Notes under the pieces: generated by a model
Told to the model about the DNA's origin: nothing
Seen by the model: the letters and a program-made list of their open reading frames with translations, nothing else
Databases searched by the model: none
In this document: positions 1-7,254 of the stretch, piece by piece
Numbering within the stretch: position 1 is the stretch's first letter
How the letters are laid out: each line of letters begins with the position of its first letter
NCBI GenBank assembly: GCA_021157645.1
Contig: JAGGWC010000046.1
Span: 1 to 7,254 of the forward strand
Reading direction: 5' to 3'
Origin: Candidatus Cloacimonadota bacterium
GTDB lineage: Bacteria > Cloacimonadota > Cloacimonadia > Cloacimonadales > TCS61
Length of the DNA: 7,254 nt
Position numbers and translations under genes: made by a program

Positions 1-2864
1 CGTGGAGTTACCGTGCAGACCAAGCTCCTGATTTTAATCATATCATCCAGCTTGCCGGTGAATATTCATCTTCTTCCGGTTATGCTAATATGGAATATGG
101 TCAGGGATGTACAGGGATGTATGCTATAAATGGTAGTACTAAAGATACAAATTACGGTATGATGGGAGCTATCAGCTGGTCGATGGAAATTTCTTACCAA
201 AAACACCCCAGCACAAACATGATTATGACTTACTATAATTATAATAAACCTGCTATGCTCAGCATGATCGAACATTCCGGTTATGGTCTGGAAGGTATTG
301 TAACAGATGCAAACACCGGTGATCCGATTACTGCAGCAATTTTTGTTGATGATTATTTTCCAACTTATACTGATGTTAATGTTGGAGATTATCACAAATA
401 TGTACTTCCTGGAACTTATGATATTACGGTAGTAGCCAATGGTTATGAAACACAAACAATAACCGGAGTTGTGGTTACGACAGGAAATGCAACTTCCACA
501 GATTTTCAGCTTCAATCGGAAACTGGACATTATATTTATAAAGTTTCAGCTTCCCAGATACCCGATAATAATACAGCCGATGAAGGTGATACACCTGCTG
601 TTATTGGAGCACCTGATAATAGGAATTACTCTATTGGGAAAAATGGCTGGATTATTGTAGATATGCAGTATCCTATTTCTGATGGAGCTGGTAATGACTT
701 GATTGTTCATGAGGGTGATACTTCTGCAGAAAATTATTCAGTATTTGCTGGAGAGACAATTGATGGACCTTGGATGTCACTGGGTGATGGAAACGGAACA
801 ACAGAATTTGATTTAGCAAATGGGAATCTATTTGAAGCTCAGTTTATAAAGATAGTTGATGATGGAGATGGTGTTCAAACTGCACCTGATGCAGGATTTG
901 ATCTGGATGCTGTTGAAGCAATTAGTGATGTTGGTGGAGTTTATATTGCTTTTCTTGGCTTTGAATTAGATGAGATAGTTGGGAATAATAACGGTTATGT
1001 AGATCCGGGAGAAACTATCAATATGTTGATAACAATTCGCAATAATGGTGACCAGCTTGCCGAAAATGTAGAAGGTTTACTTACCACAAATTCAGGTTAT
1101 GTAACGATGAATAACGATGATGTTTTATTTGGAAATATAACACCCGGGCAAGAAGCTTCCGGTATCTTCACTTTTGTTGTTGATATTGCTACTCCGATTG
1201 GTGAGCTTCTTACGTTTAACATGGAAATTATAGCTAATGCCGGAACTTATACAACGAATTTTAATATTGCCTGCATGGTGGGAATTGCCATTGAAGACTT
1301 TGAAACAAATAATTTTCAAAGTTTTGATTGGGAATTTGGCGGGAATGCAGACTGGATAATATCAACTGACTCTTATGAAGGTTCATATAGTGCGAAATCC
1401 GGAACGATCTCTCATAATCAATCAACATCACTAATACTCATAGTTGAAGTAATAGCAGATGGAGACATTAGTTTTTTTAGAAAAGTTTCTTCGGAAAGTA
1501 ATTGGGATTTCTTTAGATTCTATATTGATAGTACACAACTTGGTTCATGGAGTGGTAGCAGTGGTTGGGTTGAAGAATCATATCCGGTAACTGCGGGAAT
1601 TCATACTTTCAAATGGGAATATACAAAAGATGCTAATACTTCAAGTGGCTCAGATTGCGGATGGGTAGATTATATTGTGTTCCCACCAATAAGTATTGAA
1701 GGAGATATGGGATCAGTTCAAGGTATAGTAACCGATGTTAATTCTGGCTTACCGATCGAAGGTGCTGATATTGCTGGAATGGCATTCAGTGGTGTTGATG
1801 GAAGTTATACATTTGATATAATTCCAGGAACATACAATTTCACTTGTACTGCAGATGATTATTACGACCTAACAATGGAAGATGTGGTGGTTGAAGAAAA
1901 CCTGACAACAGATCTTAATTTTGCAATGGTTCCACTTCCTCCTCTGAATCCACCTGTAAATGTGGATGCAGTTATTGAAAACTACAACGATGTTGTTATA
2001 ACCTGGGATATTCCAACTACAGAAAGTTCTAATAATAATACAATCGGTAGGATTGCCAAAAATAATTTACCTGAAATTCTTAGAACAAAAAATACAAATA
2101 CTTACAACACACGTGATCTGATTGGATACAAAGTATATTGTGATGGAGTTGAAATTATAGAGATAACAGATCCGTCACTTTTGACTTATACAGATGAATC
2201 TTTAGATGCAGGTGATTATGAATTTTACGTAACAGCTGTTTATGATGAAGGAGAATCTATACCTTCTAATATTGAATCTATTACAATAACATTGCCTGCT
2301 CCTCAGAACACGCAGGCTGTAAGTCAGGAAGAGAATATCTTTGTAACTTGGGATGAACCTGCGGGCAGGTCACTTTCTTATTATAAAGTATATCGAAACC
2401 TTGTGATGATAGCAGATAATATCATGGAAGTTTCTTATTTGGATTCTGATGTACCGAACGGAACTTATACTTACAACGTCAGGGCAATTTATAGTGGTGG
2501 TTATCAATCTGCTCTATCACCAGATGCAATTATAGAACACTTTCATACTAATGCTGATGGATTGTCTGTCCAAGCGGTTACTGAACTTTCAGAAATTTAT
2601 CCCAATCCTTTCAATCCACGTACAACAATTTCTTTCAGCTTAGAGTTAGATGCCAGAGTTAATATTTCAATTTTCAATATTAAGGGGCAGAAAGTGCAGA
2701 CTTTAGTAGATGAAAAACTTAATGCAGGCTATCATCAAATAGTATGGAAAGGAAAAGATGAACATGGAAAGCAAGTTTCCAGTGGTGTCTATTTTGTTAT
2801 CATGGATTCCAAAGATGAAGGGATTGATTATACAAGCGTGAAAAAAATAATACTATTAAAATAA
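1..2864 (+). CDS. Secreted M14-type zinc carboxypeptidase, multidomain, 3' part only
   Basis: The gene is 5'-truncated: the frame is open from base 3, giving 953 visible residues, and the Met at base 90 is internal to the catalytic domain. Residues 1-95 are the end of an M14 metallocarboxypeptidase fold: 'APDF..I.QLAGEYS', then Tyr40 in 'MYAINGSTKD', Tyr51, and Glu62 in 'SWSMEIS', which fits the family's catalytic glutamate. The zinc ligands would lie upstream, outside the window. Then follow a transthyretin-like carboxypeptidase regulatory domain (96-160), a probable galactose-binding/discoidin-like domain with acidic 'DDGDG' and 'GFDLDAVEA' (176-309), a CARDB-like beta domain (315-424), a jelly-roll or MAM-like domain starting 'IEDFE' (429-562), a second regulatory-like domain (570-642), two FN3 domains (645-763, 764-846) and a sorting tail (about 862-953). 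The expected role is removal of C-terminal residues from extracellular proteins or peptides. Family assignment is firm; the middle domain names are less certain. It is the upstream gene of an operon with the C25 peptidase. Confidence 0.88.
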   Translation, partial: WSYRADQAPDFNHIIQLAGEYSSSSGYANMEYGQGCTGMYAINGSTKDTNYGMMGAISWSMEISYQKHPSTNMIMTYYNYNKPAMLSMIEHSGYGLEGIVTDANTGDPITAAIFVDDYFPTYTDVNVGDYHKYVLPGTYDITVVANGYETQTITGVVVTTGNATSTDFQLQSETGHYIYKVSASQIPDNNTADEGDTPAVIGAPDNRNYSIGKNGWIIVDMQYPISDGAGNDLIVHEGDTSAENYSVFAGETIDGPWMSLGDGNGTTEFDLANGNLFEAQFIKIVDDGDGVQTAPDAGFDLDAVEAISDVGGVYIAFLGFELDEIVGNNNGYVDPGETINMLITIRNNGDQLAENVEGLLTTNSGYVTMNNDDVLFGNITPGQEASGIFTFVVDIATPIGELLTFNMEIIANAGTYTTNFNIACMVGIAIEDFETNNFQSFDWEFGGNADWIISTDSYEGSYSAKSGTISHNQSTSLILIVEVIADGDISFFRKVSSESNWDFFRFYIDSTQLGSWSGSSGWVEESYPVTAGIHTFKWEYTKDANTSSGSDCGWVDYIVFPPISIEGDMGSVQGIVTDVNSGLPIEGADIAGMAFSGVDGSYTFDIIPGTYNFTCTADDYYDLTMEDVVVEENLTTDLNFAMVPLPPLNPPVNVDAVIENYNDVVITWDIPTTESSNNNTIGRIAKNNLPEILRTKNTNTYNTRDLIGYKVYCDGVEIIEITDPSLLTYTDESLDAGDYEFYVTAVYDEGESIPSNIESITITLPAPQNTQAVSQEENIFVTWDEPAGRSLSYYKVYRNLVMIADNIMEVSYLDSDVPNGTYTYNVRAIYSGGYQSALSPDAIIEHFHTNADGLSVQAVTELSEIYPNPFNPRTTISFSLELDARVNISIFNIKGQKVQTLVDEKLNAGYHQIVWKGKDEHGKQVSSGVYFVIMDSKDEGIDYTSVKKIILLK
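2022..2108 (+). other. Asn/Thr-rich insertion in first FN3 domain of the M14 gene
   Basis: Between the FN3 strand ending 'VVITWD' and the next one starting 'TRDLIGYK', this gene has 34 residues where the downstream C25 gene has 8, a net gain of about 26 residues. The extra stretch is polar, rich in Asn, Thr and Lys, and starts with an AAT-repeat run (three AAT codons near base 2031). It preserves the frame and probably forms an exposed loop. Its function is unknown. Which gene shows the ancestral state cannot be told from one pair. Confidence 0.6.
2364..2540 (+). repeat. Duplicated FN3 module, copy 1 (in M14 gene)
   Basis: This 59-codon stretch aligns without gaps to bases 5592-5768 in the C25 gene. 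By hand alignment 48 of 59 residues and 145 of 177 bases match. It covers most of the second FN3 domain ('YKVYRN', 'MIADNIME', 'DVPNGTY', 'YSGGYQSALS'). Among identical residues, 34 of 48 use the same codon, more than in the flanking FN3 domain. Confidence 0.9.
2583..2861 (+). other. C-terminal secretion/sorting tail (type IX-like, YPNPFNP class)
   Basis: The tail begins with 'YPNPFNP' followed by 'TTISFSL', then 'VNISIFNIKGQKV', 'GYHQIVWKGKD' and 'VSSGVYF', and closes with 'KKIILLK'. This is the FlgD-Ig-like beta sandwich annotated as a type IX secretion sorting domain in Bacteroidetes relatives. It ends at the stop codon, as such tails do. In the known system it directs outer-membrane export and is then removed or exchanged for an anchor. 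Whether this organism uses a full type IX machine cannot be seen here. Confidence 0.85.
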
Positions 2865-2866
2865 TT

Positions 2867-2871
2867 GGAGG
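2867..2871 (+). promoter_or_regulatory. Ribosome binding site of the C25 peptidase gene
   Basis: GGAGG lies 5 nt before the ATG at 2877 and just after the TAA stop of the upstream gene (2862-2864). It decides the start. The in-frame TTG at 2865 overlaps the Shine-Dalgarno sequence itself and would add four residues before the signal peptide, so it is not the start. The short gap without room for a promoter supports co-transcription with the M14 gene. Confidence 0.85.
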
Positions 2872-2876
2872 AAATA

Positions 2877-5800
2877 ATGAAAAAATTCTTAGGTTTAGTT
2901 GTATTTTTAGTGTTCGTATGTAGTATGAGTGCAATAGATTGGATAGCATTTGATTCCAGTTTTGAAAGAGAACTACAAGTTAATGTAGTGGAATCTGATA
3001 ATAACAGTATTATTTTAGATATTAACATTCCAGGAATGTATCTTCAAAATATTACAGAAAATGGACAGGTTTATCAGAAAATTGAAATGATAGAAGGTAG
3101 AACGACTCATGATGTGGGTTTCCCTGAACTTCCCATGATCACCAGAATAATTGGTATCCCTGATAATAAGGATGTTAGAGTCAAAGTGTTAAATGCTTCC
3201 ACAATTAAATTTAACGATTATAATATTTATCCACTGCAAACACCCAAGAAAGATGATGTTTCCAGTAATCAAGAATTTGTATTTGATCAAGAATTTTATC
3301 TATCTAAAGAAACATATCCCCAGGATAATGCTTTTATAGATAATGTAGGAATTTGGCGTGATGTTAAAATCGGAGGTTTCCATTTTATTCCATTTAATTT
3401 TAATGCAGGGACTAAAACTTTAGAAGTTACTACAAGTGCCAGAATTGAAATTGAATTTAATGGATTTGATGATCAAAATAAATTGAATAAAGATAAAAAA
3501 ATTACACCCGATTTTTATAATATGTATAATTCTGCTTTGATCAATTTCTCTTCAATGGGATATGAGATCGAATACAATCGTGAGGTTAATATAAAATATT
3601 TAATTGTTACAAATACAACTGCATTAACCAGTATTCAACCATTTGTTGATTTAAAAAATCAGCAGGGAATGCCTGTAGAAGTTAGAATTCTTGAAGCAGG
3701 ATTTGAAACTGCAATACAGATCAAAGACTATATTACTCAACTTTATAATTCGGATGATCTGGAGTATGTGCTAATGGTTGGTGATGCTTTTCCATACGGT
3801 TCTGGTGGACCTGATAATGTGCCAATGTATCTTTGGTCGGGTGGAGGTGAGTCATCATGGTCAGATTCATGGTATTCTTGTATGGACGGGAACACAGATT
3901 ATTATGCTGATATCGCTATTGGCAGGATCACTTATGATAACATAACCGAACTTGATCACCAAATTCAGAAATTAATGGATTTTTATCAAACTCCCGATCA
4001 AACAACAAACTGGGGTGAAAACAGCATCTTGGTAGCACATTCCCAGGAATATCCTCTCAAATATACTCAGTGTAAGCAGCAGATAATGGATTTTCCTTAT
4101 GCCATTCAAACTCCCATCTTTACACAATGTTATGGCGGAGCCGGAGCTACAAATCAAGATATAATTGACTGGGTAAATGATACTTCCGGTGGTATATTCA
4201 ATTATCGTGGTCACGGTAGTGCAACAGAATTATGGCAATGGGGTTCTACAGGAAGTTTTACCGCAACCCATGTAAATCAGCTCACAAATAATAACAGAAA
4301 TTTTGTCATGTTCGATGTTTGCTGTGATAATATGGATATAGTGGGGTATGCTGGTAATTGCTTAGCAGAATCTTTTATGAAGGCAGATGAAGCTGCTATC
4401 GCTATCAATGGAGCAATCAATCCTTCTTACACTGTTCCGAATCATGATTACGATAAAGAATCCTATAAAGCTATATTTGATCAAGGTATTATTAATATCG
4501 GATATATCACAAATTATGCTAATGTGTTTGTAGTAAATCTGCATGGAAGTATTGGAATTGCGAATGTTCTCACATATCTTTGGTTAGGAGATAGTTCCAT
4601 AAAACCATGGACACTACAGATAGAAGAGTTATCGGTTACTCACGATAATCAGTTGTTCCTGGGAGTTTCCACTTTCGAAGTTTCTGTAATGGGAAATGGC
4701 AGTCCTTTAGAAAATGCCAATGTATGTATTAGTAATGATGATGGTACAATTTATGCCTATGGTTTTACTGATAGCAATGGTTATGTGGAAATTCAATTTG
4801 ATGAACCGGTACAAGATCCTGGTACTGCTTATGTAACTGTTACTTCTCATAATTTCATAACTTATCAGCAGGATATTCCAGTTATTCCTCTTGATGGTCC
4901 TTATATTATATTTGAAAGTTATGTAGTTGATGATACATCTGTTGGTAATGGTAATGGAACTCTTGAAAATGGAGAGATCGTAGACCTTGATATGAGTATA
5001 GAGAATTTAGGTACTGAGCAGGGAACAGATGTTATAGTAACCATAACAACAGAAGATCCTTATATAACAGTTGTTGATGGAACTGAGAATTTTGGTAATG
5101 TTGCAGCTGAATCTATTGTAACAGTTACAGGTGCATTCACAATTGAAGCAGCTGGAGATATGCCTGATAGCCACATGATCTATTTTGAATTGGAAGCAGT
5201 AGCAGAAGATACATGGATCAGTAATTTTTCATTAGAAGCTTTTGCACCAATGTTCCCACCAGAAAATTTAACATCCGAGATCCAGAATTATAATGATGTA
5301 GTACTTACATGGGAACAACCAAGCTGTACAGATATGACAAGAGATCTTTTAGGTTATAAGATCTACAAAGATGGTTTAGAGATAACTGAGATCAACGATC
5401 CTGCTATTATCACCTACACAGATGCCATATTACCTGCAGGCATTTATGAATATAATGTTACTGCCTTGTTCCATGTTGGAGAATCAGATCCTTCTAATAT
5501 AGAAACCGTAACCTTAATCCTTCCTGTACCTCAAAATCCGGAAGCTGCAACTCAATATGCAAATATTATTATAAGCTGGGATGAGCTTGCAGACAGGTCG
5601 TTTTCCCATTATAAAGTATATCGTAATCTATCTATGATCGCAGATAATATAATGGAAAACTCTTATATTGATCCTGATGTACCGAATGGAACTTATTCCT
5701 ACAATGTAAGAGCAGTATATAGTGGCGGTTATCAATCTGCCCTATCAACAGATGCAGTTATAGAACATGTTCAAACAAATATTGATGAGATAATTGTTCC

Positions 5801-6080
5801 CGTGAAAACAGAACTAACAGGCAATTATCCTAATCCATTCAATCCAACAACAACTATTAGTTTTTCAATCAATGAAACAAGCCATGTATTAATCAACATT
5901 TATAACATGAAAGGTCAACTTATAAAGTCGCTTGTGAATGAAGATCTTAAAGTTGCATATTATGATATTGTGTGGAATGGTAAAGATAATAGTGATAAGT
6001 CAGTTTCAAGTGGTATATATTTCTATAAAATGAAAACAGATAACCATGAAGAAACTAAAAAGATGATATTAATGAAATAA
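2877..6080 (+). CDS. Secreted gingipain-like cysteine peptidase (family C25)
   Basis: The gene is complete, 1067 residues from the ATG at 2877. Residues 1-19 are a signal peptide (MKK, hydrophobic core, cleavage near 'CSMSA'); no proper lipobox is seen. Residues about 36-195 resemble the C25 propeptide ('GFPELPMITR'). The catalytic domain (about 240-578) shows 'EYVLMVGDAFP', 'DYYADIAIGRI', the catalytic His446 in 'NYRGHGS', and the probable nucleophile Cys483 in 'MFDVCCDNMD', then 'YLWLGDSSIKPW' where many relatives have GDP. An Ig-like domain (584-671) of the type that follows gingipain catalytic domains comes next, then a CARDB-like domain (675-791), two FN3 domains (795-882, 883-964) and a YPNPFNP sorting tail (979-1067). 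It should be an extracellular or surface endopeptidase, exported as a zymogen. Substrate specificity (Arg, Lys or other) cannot be assigned. It is the last gene of the operon and is followed by an intrinsic terminator. Confidence 0.93.
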   Translation: MKKFLGLVVFLVFVCSMSAIDWIAFDSSFERELQVNVVESDNNSIILDINIPGMYLQNITENGQVYQKIEMIEGRTTHDVGFPELPMITRIIGIPDNKDVRVKVLNASTIKFNDYNIYPLQTPKKDDVSSNQEFVFDQEFYLSKETYPQDNAFIDNVGIWRDVKIGGFHFIPFNFNAGTKTLEVTTSARIEIEFNGFDDQNKLNKDKKITPDFYNMYNSALINFSSMGYEIEYNREVNIKYLIVTNTTALTSIQPFVDLKNQQGMPVEVRILEAGFETAIQIKDYITQLYNSDDLEYVLMVGDAFPYGSGGPDNVPMYLWSGGGESSWSDSWYSCMDGNTDYYADIAIGRITYDNITELDHQIQKLMDFYQTPDQTTNWGENSILVAHSQEYPLKYTQCKQQIMDFPYAIQTPIFTQCYGGAGATNQDIIDWVNDTSGGIFNYRGHGSATELWQWGSTGSFTATHVNQLTNNNRNFVMFDVCCDNMDIVGYAGNCLAESFMKADEAAIAINGAINPSYTVPNHDYDKESYKAIFDQGIINIGYITNYANVFVVNLHGSIGIANVLTYLWLGDSSIKPWTLQIEELSVTHDNQLFLGVSTFEVSVMGNGSPLENANVCISNDDGTIYAYGFTDSNGYVEIQFDEPVQDPGTAYVTVTSHNFITYQQDIPVIPLDGPYIIFESYVVDDTSVGNGNGTLENGEIVDLDMSIENLGTEQGTDVIVTITTEDPYITVVDGTENFGNVAAESIVTVTGAFTIEAAGDMPDSHMIYFELEAVAEDTWISNFSLEAFAPMFPPENLTSEIQNYNDVVLTWEQPSCTDMTRDLLGYKIYKDGLEITEINDPAIITYTDAILPAGIYEYNVTALFHVGESDPSNIETVTLILPVPQNPEAATQYANIIISWDELADRSFSHYKVYRNLSMIADNIMENSYIDPDVPNGTYSYNVRAVYSGGYQSALSTDAVIEHVQTNIDEIIVPVKTELTGNYPNPFNPTTTISFSINETSHVLINIYNMKGQLIKSLVNEDLKVAYYDIVWNGKDNSDKSVSSGIYFYKMKTDNHEETKKMILMK
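5592..5768 (+). repeat. Duplicated FN3 module, copy 2 (in C25 gene)
   Basis: This is the partner of bases 2364-2540, in the same orientation and the same position relative to the C-terminus, about 3.2 kb downstream. The 11 amino-acid differences are scattered and include conservative Ile/Val and Leu/Ile swaps. Direct repeats of this length and identity could allow recombination that would fuse the two genes. Confidence 0.9.
5811..6077 (+). other. C-terminal secretion/sorting tail (type IX-like, YPNPFNP class)
   Basis: Second copy of the tail, with 'NYPNPFNPTTTISFSI', 'INIYNMKGQLIKSL', 'YYDIVWNGKD', 'VSSGIYFYKM' and the basic end 'KKMILMK'. It is roughly half identical to the tail of the upstream M14 peptidase, so both proteins are expected to use the same export route. 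Function is inferred from the family. Confidence 0.86.
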
Positions 6081-6094
6081 TAAGAGATAATAAT

Positions 6095-6125
6095 AGGGGA
6101 AAGCTTAATAGCTTTCCCCTTTTTT
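6095..6125 (+). terminator. Intrinsic terminator of the peptidase operon
   Basis: AGGGGAAAGC (6095-6104) pairs perfectly over 10 bp with GCTTTCCCCT (6111-6120) around a TTAATA loop, and a six-T run (6120-6125) follows. It starts 14 nt after the stop of the C25 gene. On the minus strand the same hairpin is followed by ATTATTATC, not a clean T run, so it probably terminates the convergent receptor gene less well, although it could act as a weak bidirectional stop. Confidence 0.93.
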
Positions 6126-6135
6126 ATATGCAGTA

Positions 6136-7254
6136 TTAAAATTCATACTCCACACCAAGAATTGGTAAAAACGTCCATTGGTAAACTTCATCAACCGTTT
6201 GATCTGTATCGTTCCAATAATATTCAGCGATATTTTTCTGAGCATAAGCATTCCACACACTGAAATAGATTACAAGGTTGGTCTTATTGAAAAAAAATCT
6301 TTTATCTATACGCACATTCAATGAATGATAGTCAGGATAACGCTTAGCATTGATCTTGCTTTCATCCAATACTGCCTGATGATATTCCTCTGATAGTTGT
6401 ACATCGATTGGTGTGTAAGGAACACCACCGGCATAGATCCATCGCATACTCATTTCCAATCCAGCAGTTGGTTTGTAGCCACCTTCGATACTAATAATAA
6501 GCTGATTGTCATAGCTTCTATCGCGCCAGATGCCATCGTAACTTTTATAGCGGGAACGAAAATAAGTTGCACTCGCCAATCCGTAAACTCTCTCTGCTAA
6601 TTTCTTCTGTAAAATTATTTCGACTCCACGGCTTAAAGCTTGCCCATTATCCTGCAGGGATTCATAATAATTAAAGAAATTATCATCTATTACAAATAAT
6701 CCTGGTTGGTTAGGATCAACAGGGAAATTGCTGTAGTCTTTTTGATATGCTTCGATAACCAATCTTGTATCCTTAGATATTAGATGCTCCATTCCAACAA
6801 TATAGTGAACAGCATAAGGATCTTTCAACTCTTTATTGCTTTCACTTTGAGACATAAGTAATATTGGAAGATTTTGATAGAAGATCCCCATTGATCCATT
6901 CAACGAAGTTTTCTTATTAAACTTATATTTGAAGGAGAATCGGGGAGAAATTGTCACATTTTCATTCATAGAAAAATAGTCTGCTCTTAAACCTAACACA
7001 GTAGAAAATTTTGATGATAGATTACAATTAAGACTTATAAATCCGCCCAATTTCTCAGCTCTTATCTCTTCTTTCATGATTAATTTGGGAATTGTATCGC
7101 CAAGAGCATTTGTTGTTTCTGCCAGATAGTTGTCATAATCATGTCTTAAATGTTTGGCATCAATTCCAAAATCTATGCTTAACTTCTCAGAGAATCGTTT
7201 AAAGTTAACATTTCTAAACTTAAATTCCTGCTCATTAGTTCTATTTTTTATATC
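6136..7254 (-). CDS. TonB-dependent outer-membrane receptor, C-terminal beta-barrel part
   Basis: The frame stays open beyond the right edge, giving 372 visible C-terminal residues; the Met at 7077 is residue 60 of this fragment and has no convincing ribosome binding site, so it is not the true start. Features of TonB receptor barrels are seen throughout: alternating amphipathic strands, 'ISPRFSFKYKF' (102-112), 'VIEAYQKDYSNFP', 'DNGQALSRGVEIILQKK', 'YAGGVPYTP' (274-282), 'RYPDYHSLNVRIDKRF' (305-320), 'YFSVWNAYAQKNI' and the end 'LPILGVEYEF' with a terminal Phe as expected for barrel assembly. The plug domain, TonB box and signal peptide lie outside the window. It would move a substrate across the outer membrane using TonB energy. 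The substrate is unknown; peptides are a guess from the neighbouring peptidases. It is convergent with the operon, with a 55-nt gap holding the terminator. Confidence 0.88.
   Translation of the reverse strand, partial: DIKNRTNEQEFKFRNVNFKRFSEKLSIDFGIDAKHLRHDYDNYLAETTNALGDTIPKLIMKEEIRAEKLGGFISLNCNLSSKFSTVLGLRADYFSMNENVTISPRFSFKYKFNKKTSLNGSMGIFYQNLPILLMSQSESNKELKDPYAVHYIVGMEHLISKDTRLVIEAYQKDYSNFPVDPNQPGLFVIDDNFFNYYESLQDNGQALSRGVEIILQKKLAERVYGLASATYFRSRYKSYDGIWRDRSYDNQLIISIEGGYKPTAGLEMSMRWIYAGGVPYTPIDVQLSEEYHQAVLDESKINAKRYPDYHSLNVRIDKRFFFNKTNLVIYFSVWNAYAQKNIAEYYWNDTDQTVDEVYQWTFLPILGVEYEF

Noticed and set aside
66..530. Minus-strand open frame of 154 codons
   Set aside because: It lies wholly opposite the M14 carboxypeptidase, is rich in Ile/Ser/Cys as expected of an antisense shadow, and shows no domain or ribosome binding site.
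469..660. Plus-strand open frame of 63 codons in another frame
   Set aside because: It overlaps well-supported domains of the M14 protein in a different frame and has no independent support.
2865..2876. TTG at 2865 as the start of the C25 gene
   Set aside because: The GGAGG Shine-Dalgarno sequence sits at 2867-2871, properly spaced for ATG 2877, which also begins a canonical signal peptide.
2877..2945. Lipoprotein signal around the Cys in 'VFVCSM'
   Set aside because: The residue before Cys is Val, not the small residue required by signal peptidase II, so a standard signal peptide is more likely.
3972..4544. Two minus-strand open frames (3972-4214 and 4362-4544)
   Set aside because: Both are antisense to the conserved C25 catalytic domain and have no recognisable content.
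6081..6135. Strong terminator for the minus-strand receptor gene
   Set aside because: The hairpin is symmetric, but on the minus strand it is followed by a mixed A/T stretch rather than a T run, so only the plus-strand terminator is supported.
6397..6600. Plus-strand open frame of 67 codons
   Set aside because: It is antisense to the conserved TonB-receptor barrel, with no start signal and no homologous-looking motif.
1..7254. CRISPR array, tRNA/rRNA, insertion sequence or phage genes
   Set aside because: I saw no regularly spaced repeats, cloverleaf sequences, transposase motifs or terminal inverted repeats; the only long repeat is the paralogous FN3 module inside coding sequence.

Overview
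The window is AT-rich, densely coding DNA from a bacterium, most likely a member of the FCB superphylum (Bacteroidetes relatives). The strongest clue is that two adjacent secreted proteins both end in a type IX-secretion-like sorting tail that begins YPNPFNP. This spelling of the tail, combined with AT-rich DNA, FN3 domains reading 'GYKVY.DG' and gingipain-like peptidases, reminds me most of Candidatus Cloacimonadota or a similar candidate phylum. That placement is inference from style; no marker gene is present.

Layout: (1) Bases 1-2864, plus strand, hold the 3' part of a large secreted M14-type zinc carboxypeptidase; its start and zinc-ligand region lie left of the window. (2) Bases 2877-6080, plus strand, hold a complete secreted C25 (gingipain-like) cysteine peptidase, 12 nt after the first gene and with its own strong ribosome binding site, so the two are almost certainly one operon. 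(3) Bases 6095-6125 form an intrinsic terminator closing that operon. (4) Bases 6136-7254, minus strand, hold the C-terminal beta-barrel half of a TonB-dependent outer-membrane receptor, convergent with the operon and running off the right edge. There is no gap longer than about 55 bases, and I see no tRNA, rRNA, CRISPR array or insertion sequence.

How the genes may work together: the operon encodes an exopeptidase and an endopeptidase that share the same C-terminal module (FN3-FN3-sorting tail), so both are probably exported and anchored or released by the same route to digest extracellular protein. The neighbouring TonB-dependent receptor could import a product, but it is transcribed separately and its substrate cannot be read from the barrel alone.

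The most notable non-obvious signal is in the shared tail. The second FN3 domain is far more alike between the two genes, including at silent codon positions, than the FN3 domain just before it. This suggests local gene conversion or module shuffling. No clearly new defence, mobile or RNA system is visible; the interest lies in the paired-peptidase architecture.
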